Both the position numbers and the translations under genes were made by a program. From assembly GCF_003858645.1 (NCBI RefSeq), contig NZ_RQJP01000003.1:62001-126000 (forward strand): a stretch of DNA of 64,000 nucleotides. Reading direction: 5' to 3'. Below are positions 59,449-64,000 of the stretch, piece after piece. Source of the DNA: Larkinella knui (lineage in GTDB: Bacteria > Bacteroidota > Bacteroidia > Cytophagales > Spirosomataceae). Each line of letters starts with the position of its first letter. The stretch's first letter is position 1. A model generated the notes under the pieces. The model searched no databases. It worked only from the letters and a program-made list of their open reading frames with translations, and had not been told where the DNA came from.

Positions 59449-60561
59449 ATGTTAGCGGGCCGGTATGCATTCGTCCGGATTCTGACCGGCTGGTTTTTTC
59501 TCAGCCTGCTCTACGGTTTTCAGCAATACCTGCTGTATTCGCTGGACGGGATCAACTGCGGTTTTTGGGAAAGCCTCTTCAGTCAGGTTCCTAACTTTTT
59601 GCTCTGGAGCGTCTACGGCCTGCTGATTCGGCGGCTCGATGAACGGTTTCCGTTGGTACAAACGCCGGTTCCGAGGTTAATGGCCATCCACGGCCTGACG
59701 GCTACGGCCATTGCTTCCCTGCACATTCTGGCCTTGGGGACATCCCGGTGGCTTTTGGTGGCCTGCTGCAACTCCGAAAGCTGGCGGCACAGCCTGACTG
59801 CTTATTCGCGTGCCTGGTTCTTTTTTCAGTACGTTCTGTACGGAACGATCCTGCTGGTACTGAATGGGTTACGGTGGTATCGGCAGTTTCACGAGGAGCG
59901 GACCCAAGCCCTGCTGCTCGAAAAGCAGTTGACGGAAGCCGAACTGCACATTCTGAAAATGCAGCTCAATCCGCACTTTCTGTTCAACGCCCTCAATACC
60001 GTCAGCATGCTGATTCGGGTGAAACAACCGGAGCAGGCCACGCAAACCCTGGCGTCGCTCGGTCATTTGCTGCGGGAGTATCTCAAAACCCGTTCGACCC
60101 AACTGGTTCCGCTGGTTCATGAACTGACCAATGTGCAGCGCTATCTCGCTATCGAACGCATCCGGTTTCAACACCGGTTTACCTATTCGGTGGATGTGGA
60201 GAAGAATCTGGAGGACGCCCTGGTGCCCGATTTGCTGTTGCAGCCGCTGGTCGAAAACGCGATTCGGCACGGTTTTAACCAACCGATGACCACGTGTCAT
60301 CTTGACCTTCGGATTTCCCGGCAGGCCGACCAGCTCCTGATGACGGTGCAGGATGACGGCATCGGTTTTGATCCAACGACGATCAAAGCGGGCATTGGCC
60401 TGACGAACACCCGACAGCGACTCGCTAAAATTTACGGCGAAACGGCCACCTTCCGGGTTGAAAGCGAACCCGGTAAAGGTACGGTTCTCCATTTGACGAT
60501 TCCCTTTCAAACCGTAAAAGAACATGAACAGCCGGAAGCCTTTGAAAGTGTGCATCATTGA
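59449..60561 (+). CDS. LytS/YehU-type sensor histidine kinase
   Basis: 370 residues from the ATG at 59449; the open extension to 59260 runs through the terminator-like leader and is rejected. About four membrane helices (10-140) precede a His_kinase domain: H-box QLNPHFLFNALNTV (His about 176), N-box ENAIRHGFNQP (about 269) and G-box GIGLTNTRQRL (about 325). The 38-bp overlap with the LytTR regulator shows coupled translation. The ligand of the membrane sensor is unknown. Confidence 0.9.
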   Translation: MLAGRYAFVRILTGWFFLSLLYGFQQYLLYSLDGINCGFWESLFSQVPNFLLWSVYGLLIRRLDERFPLVQTPVPRLMAIHGLTATAIASLHILALGTSRWLLVACCNSESWRHSLTAYSRAWFFFQYVLYGTILLVLNGLRWYRQFHEERTQALLLEKQLTEAELHILKMQLNPHFLFNALNTVSMLIRVKQPEQATQTLASLGHLLREYLKTRSTQLVPLVHELTNVQRYLAIERIRFQHRFTYSVDVEKNLEDALVPDLLLQPLVENAIRHGFNQPMTTCHLDLRISRQADQLLMTVQDDGIGFDPTTIKAGIGLTNTRQRLAKIYGETATFRVESEPGKGTVLHLTIPFQTVKEHEQPEAFESVHH

Positions 60562-61246
60562 CGATGAACCGCTGGCCCGCGAGGGGCTTTGCTGGTTGGT
60601 TGGCCAGGAGCCGGATGTCGAAGTGCACGGTTCTTTTGCCACTGGAAATGAGGCCGTTGACCAGCTACGACTATTCAGACCCGACCTGTTGTTTCTAGAC
60701 GTACAAATGCCCCAGCTGAACGGATTTGAGGTCCTGCGGGAACTCGTCGAGGTCCACCAGCCCGTCGTTATTTTCGTCACGGCCCACGAAATGTATTCCC
60801 TGCAAGCCTTTCGGGTGAAGGCATTCGATTACCTGCTCAAGCCCTTCTCCGACGACGATTTGCGGACCACGCTAAACCGGGCCCGCCAATATGTGCAAGG
60901 CTTGCAAGCTTTGCGGGAAAAGTCGGAAACGTTTCTGACGACGCTCGTCGCCAAAACCAAACGCGGTACCGAACAGATTCCGGTTTGTCAGATCGAGTCC
61001 ATCACGTCCTACGATTACTACACCTGCGTTGTCGCGGGTTCGCAGAAATACCTGCTTCGCCAGTCGATGAACGAGTTGGAGAAACAGTTGAATCCATCGG
61101 AGTTTGTGCGCATACACCGGACGGCGATCGTGCCCATCCGGCTGATCCAGTCGTTTACGTCGGACCAGGCCGCCACGTTTTCCGGCGCGTGCTTTCCGGT
61201 CAGTCGGGCGGGTTTAGCCCGGCTGAAAGCCCGGTTATTGCGGTAA
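60524..61246 (+). CDS. LytTR-family response regulator
   Basis: 240 residues. Receiver domain 1-125 (CIIDDEPLAREGLCWL, phospho-Asp about 59 in LLFLDVQMP, Lys in LLKPFSDDD) and LytTR DNA-binding domain about 140-238 (VCQIESITSYDYYTCVV, FVRIHRTAIVPIRLIQSF). Partner of the overlapping kinase; controls genes by binding two tandem repeats in promoters. Targets not evident in the window. Confidence 0.95.
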   Translation: MNSRKPLKVCIIDDEPLAREGLCWLVGQEPDVEVHGSFATGNEAVDQLRLFRPDLLFLDVQMPQLNGFEVLRELVEVHQPVVIFVTAHEMYSLQAFRVKAFDYLLKPFSDDDLRTTLNRARQYVQGLQALREKSETFLTTLVAKTKRGTEQIPVCQIESITSYDYYTCVVAGSQKYLLRQSMNELEKQLNPSEFVRIHRTAIVPIRLIQSFTSDQAATFSGACFPVSRAGLARLKARLLR

Positions 61247-61305
61247 AATCGTCGATCCGGTTGGTTATGGCCGGTGTGGCTGACCACTCAAAAATAGGCG
61301 TTGCA

Positions 61306-63492
61306 TTAAGCTTTAAGCACCTCGTCGAGCGCAAATGGCAGTTTCCGGATGCGCCGGCCGGTCAGGTTGAACACCGCGTTGGTTAACGCGGGTGCAATGG
61401 GTGGCAGGGCGGTTTCGCCCACGCCCGTTGGCTGGCCGGTCGTGCCGATCACAAACACCTCGATTGCGGGTATTTCAGCGATGCGCAAGACCGGATAATC
61501 ATGAAAATTACTTTGCTCTACCCGGCCTTTCTGTAGGGTTATTCCTTTTTTGATAGCCGCGGTCAGTCCCATGATGATATTTCCTTCGGTTTGCGCCCGG
61601 ACATTATCCGGGTTGATCGCCAACCCGCAATCGATGACCGAAAATACGCTTTCGATGGTGATTGAACCGGCTTTCCGGGCTACCACACAGACGTGCGCGC
61701 AGTAACTATCGGCAAACCGGGTGATGGCCATTCCCCGTCCTTTTCCCGGTGGCAGCGGTTTATGCCAGCCCGATTTTTCGGCCAGTAAGGTCAACACCTG
61801 CTGGGCGCGCTGATCATCCGCCAGGAGCCCCGCACGGAACAGCAACGGATCTTTTCCGGCAGCCACGGCCAGTTCGTCGACAAACGATTCATACGCAAAA
61901 GTGATGTTGGAACCATAAACGGCCCGCCACCAGACAATCGGAATCCGGGATTTGGCCAACTGAAAGCTATATTTCGAATGGGGGAAATGGTATATCCCAT
62001 CGCCCCGCGCCCAATCGTCGGCCTGCGTTTCCAGAAGTCCGCCCTCAAAACCGGATTGATGCCGAATGGAGGCCGTGGCCACTTTGTGTTGGAAGGCAAT
62101 GACCTCACCGGCCAAATTCAACCCGGCTTTCAACGTATTCACTACTCCGGGCCGAAACGGTCCCTGCTGCAGATCGTCCTCCCGCGTCCAGATTACCTTG
62201 ACCGGCGCGTTTACCTGTTTTGACAGACAAACCGCTTCCAGCAGGTAGTCGTAATAGGCTTTTCGGCCAAAAGCTCCACCCGAAAAAAGGACGTTCACTT
62301 TTACGTTTTCCGGAGGAATTTGCAGGTACGCAGCAATTTCTTTCACGGCCCAATCCGCGGCCTGGACGGGAGCCCAGACGTCACAACGATCGCCCTGAAC
62401 GTGAGCCACGGCATTTTCGGGTTCCATCGGTGCGTGAGCCAGAAAAGGGGTTTCATACTGCGCTTCCAGCTGGCGCGGAGCCGTTGCCAGCGTCGTCTCA
62501 AAATCACCCTCCTGTTTGTACACCACACCCTCCGATTTTGAAAGCTCGTAAAGACCGTTGAAATAGTCGGTGGTGCTTTCGGTGAAAGAATCCGCATCCT
62601 TCCACGTCACGGTCAGGGCTTTGCGTCCCTGCAGGGCGGTAGCATACGAATCAGCCAGCACCGCAACCGCAGCCGGGCGGGCGTGGAGCAGGGGCCGCTC
62701 CGCAATCACTACATGGCGGACTCCCTTGATCCGCAACGCGTTGGTCGCATCCAGGCTTTCGACGGTGCCATAAATGGTTGGCGCGTGTTCAATGGCAGTG
62801 TATAACATTCCCGGCACGGTGGCGTCGATGCCAAAAATAGCTTTTCCCGTCACTTTGGGCCGAACGTCGGGTCGGTGAGTTGCTTTCCCGATCAGGGTAA
62901 AATCCTCTTTTTTTTTCAGCTTTGGGTTCGTCGGGATTTCCAGTTTGGCCGCATCCTTCACCAATTCACCGTAGGTGAAAGGTCGCAACCCCGGTTTTGT
63001 TCGGCAACGAACGGTCCCTTCCCGGGCATCGCAATCCGTCAGGGGCACTTGCCAGCGTTGGGCGGCCACCGTCAACAGCATCTCTTTGGCGGCTGCTCCG
63101 GCTTTCCGCATTGGCTCCCAGGCCGAACTGACGCTGCTGCTGCCGCCCGACAATTGGGAACCGTATTGCTGGCTACCATCCGAAAACCGAATTGTTACCT
63201 GATCGAGTCGCACCTCCAGCTCTTCGGCTAGTAGCAGGGCAATCGCCTGATAGGTACCCTGGCCCATTTCCGGATGCGGATTGATCAACATGATTTTTCC
63301 GGTTTGGTCAATGCGGATAAAAACCGTCAGCTCGGTGGAATCCCCATTGACCAAGCGTGGCCTTTTACCGGGTTCTTTTGCCCTTTTCTGGGCGGTGCCC
63401 AACAGCGAAAAACCGAGCATAAGGGCCACCCCCGAGGATAGGGTTTGTTTGACGAAGACCCGGCGATTGGTTAGTTTATGAATGCTATTCAT
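61306..63492 (-). CDS. Molybdopterin-binding oxidoreductase subunit (xanthine/aldehyde dehydrogenase family), Tat-exported
   Basis: 728 residues. The N-terminus LTNRRVFVKQTLSSGVALML carries a twin-Arg motif (RRVFVK), so it is exported folded with its cofactor. Family landmarks: ALLLAEELEVRLDQVTIRFS, GGSSSVSSAWEPM, LYTAIEHAPTIYGTVESLDA, APMEPENAVAH, GGAFGRKAYYDYLLEAV and C-terminal PTGVGETALPPIAPALTNAVF. This is the isoquinoline 1-oxidoreductase-like group that usually pairs with a small [2Fe-2S] subunit, not seen here. Substrate unknown. A second related gene starts 3 bp upstream of it. Confidence 0.9.
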   Translation of the reverse strand: MNSIHKLTNRRVFVKQTLSSGVALMLGFSLLGTAQKRAKEPGKRPRLVNGDSTELTVFIRIDQTGKIMLINPHPEMGQGTYQAIALLLAEELEVRLDQVTIRFSDGSQQYGSQLSGGSSSVSSAWEPMRKAGAAAKEMLLTVAAQRWQVPLTDCDAREGTVRCRTKPGLRPFTYGELVKDAAKLEIPTNPKLKKKEDFTLIGKATHRPDVRPKVTGKAIFGIDATVPGMLYTAIEHAPTIYGTVESLDATNALRIKGVRHVVIAERPLLHARPAAVAVLADSYATALQGRKALTVTWKDADSFTESTTDYFNGLYELSKSEGVVYKQEGDFETTLATAPRQLEAQYETPFLAHAPMEPENAVAHVQGDRCDVWAPVQAADWAVKEIAAYLQIPPENVKVNVLFSGGAFGRKAYYDYLLEAVCLSKQVNAPVKVIWTREDDLQQGPFRPGVVNTLKAGLNLAGEVIAFQHKVATASIRHQSGFEGGLLETQADDWARGDGIYHFPHSKYSFQLAKSRIPIVWWRAVYGSNITFAYESFVDELAVAAGKDPLLFRAGLLADDQRAQQVLTLLAEKSGWHKPLPPGKGRGMAITRFADSYCAHVCVVARKAGSITIESVFSVIDCGLAINPDNVRAQTEGNIIMGLTAAIKKGITLQKGRVEQSNFHDYPVLRIAEIPAIEVFVIGTTGQPTGVGETALPPIAPALTNAVFNLTGRRIRKLPFALDEVLKA

Positions 63493-63495
63493 GGT

Positions 63496-64000
63496 TCATG
63501 CCTGGTTTAAATCAATCGGCAACCGTCGAATCCGCTTCCCGGTAGCGGCAAACAGGGCGTTGCAAAGGGCCGGGATGGCGGGTGGTAGTCCCATTTCGCC
63601 CAGCCCCATCGGATGCGCATCGCTCGGAACAAAGTGAACGTCGATGTGGGCCGGAGCGTCATTAATGCGCATCAGGCGGTATTCGTCAAAATTGCTTTCC
63701 CGCACCCGGCCGTTCTCCACGTGAATGGCGCCATTCATCGCGGTGCTAAAACCATCCAGAATACCGCCTTCAATCTGGGCCGTAGCTCCACTGTGATTGA
63801 TAACCCGTCCACAATCGACCGCAGCAACGACCTTCAGGATTTGATAGGTAGTGGGCGTTGGCCGGGTAATCGTCACCACTTCGGCGCAATAGGTTCCGAA
63901 CGTGTAATGAGAGGCAAAACCGCGATAATGGCCTTGAGGAGAGGGTTGGTACCAGCCGGATTTTTGGGCAACGAGTTCAATAACGGCCCGCATCCGGGCG
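63496..64000 (-). CDS. Molybdopterin-binding oxidoreductase subunit, C-terminal fragment
   Basis: The last 168 residues of a protein running off the right edge. ILKVVAAVDCGRVINHSGAT, QIEGGILDGFSTAMNGAI and HPMGLGEMGLPPAIPALCNA show the same family as the gene downstream (61306-63492), with which it forms a tandem pair only 3 bp apart. Probably a paralogue or second subunit of one complex. N-terminus, Tat signal and partner genes lie outside. Confidence 0.85.
   Translation of the reverse strand, partial: ARMRAVIELVAQKSGWYQPSPQGHYRGFASHYTFGTYCAEVVTITRPTPTTYQILKVVAAVDCGRVINHSGATAQIEGGILDGFSTAMNGAIHVENGRVRESNFDEYRLMRINDAPAHIDVHFVPSDAHPMGLGEMGLPPAIPALCNALFAATGKRIRRLPIDLNQA

Noticed and set aside
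59869-60780. 303-codon minus-strand frame opposite the LytS/LytTR pair
   Set aside because: Spans two convincing genes in antisense and has shadow-like composition.

Overview
The window looks like the chromosome of a Bacteroidota bacterium, most likely a Cytophagales/Spirosoma-type organism (inference). The evidence is TAnnTTTG -7 promoter boxes, A-rich translation leaders instead of strong Shine-Dalgarno sites, a decayed Bacteroidota-type integrase, and host genes such as Tat-exported molybdopterin oxidoreductases and LytS/LytTR regulation. It divides at about 40 kb: an almost complete siphovirus-like prophage on the left, running off the left edge, and ordinary host chromosome on the right.

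Prophage (1 to about 39.8-40.0 kb). A leftward XRE repressor fragment (1-139) faces a rightward early block (279-8958): small DNA-binding proteins, a replication initiator with five palindromic iterons and an AT-rich tract inside its own gene, a downstream overlapping gene, a VRR-NUC nuclease, a phage sliding clamp (DnaN), a lipoprotein/transmembrane protein resembling a unimolecular spanin, and a leftward GDCCVxC cargo gene with its own promoter. A second rightward early block (36680-39805) ends in a RecB/RecE-like nuclease. Both early blocks start from nearly identical promoters that overlap the same palindrome, GTTTATA-N3-TATTAAC. Everything between 36.6 and 9.0 kb is a long leftward unit: ParB-like protein, Mom-like DNA modification enzyme, Tad2 anti-Thoeris protein, phage tRNA-Gly, small and large terminase subunits, a gene needing a -1 frameshift, head/tail genes, a 1796-residue tail protein with an SGNH esterase domain, tail fibre, tape measure, ClpP-type protease, capsid, portal and a lysis cassette. 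An accessory insert (15534-16705) interrupts it.

Junction (39.8-40.6 kb). A strong terminator is followed by a tyrosine-integrase remnant broken by a frameshift and stops. No intact integrase is visible, so the prophage may be unable to excise unless a recombinase lies left of the window.

Host side (40.6-64 kb). A multi-PAS protein with a phospho-acceptor-like helix but no ATPase domain sits near a single-domain response regulator. Then come YceI and pirin genes opposite an HxlR regulator with palindromic operators; a metabolic/stress group (PEP synthase, universal stress protein, short-chain dehydrogenase, PfkB kinase, CPBP protease, MgtA-like ATPase); several small membrane/envelope proteins; a LytS/LytTR two-component pair behind a terminator-like leader; and two tandem molybdopterin-binding oxidoreductase subunits, the second cut by the right edge. 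Function calls rest on motifs read by eye; no database search was run.
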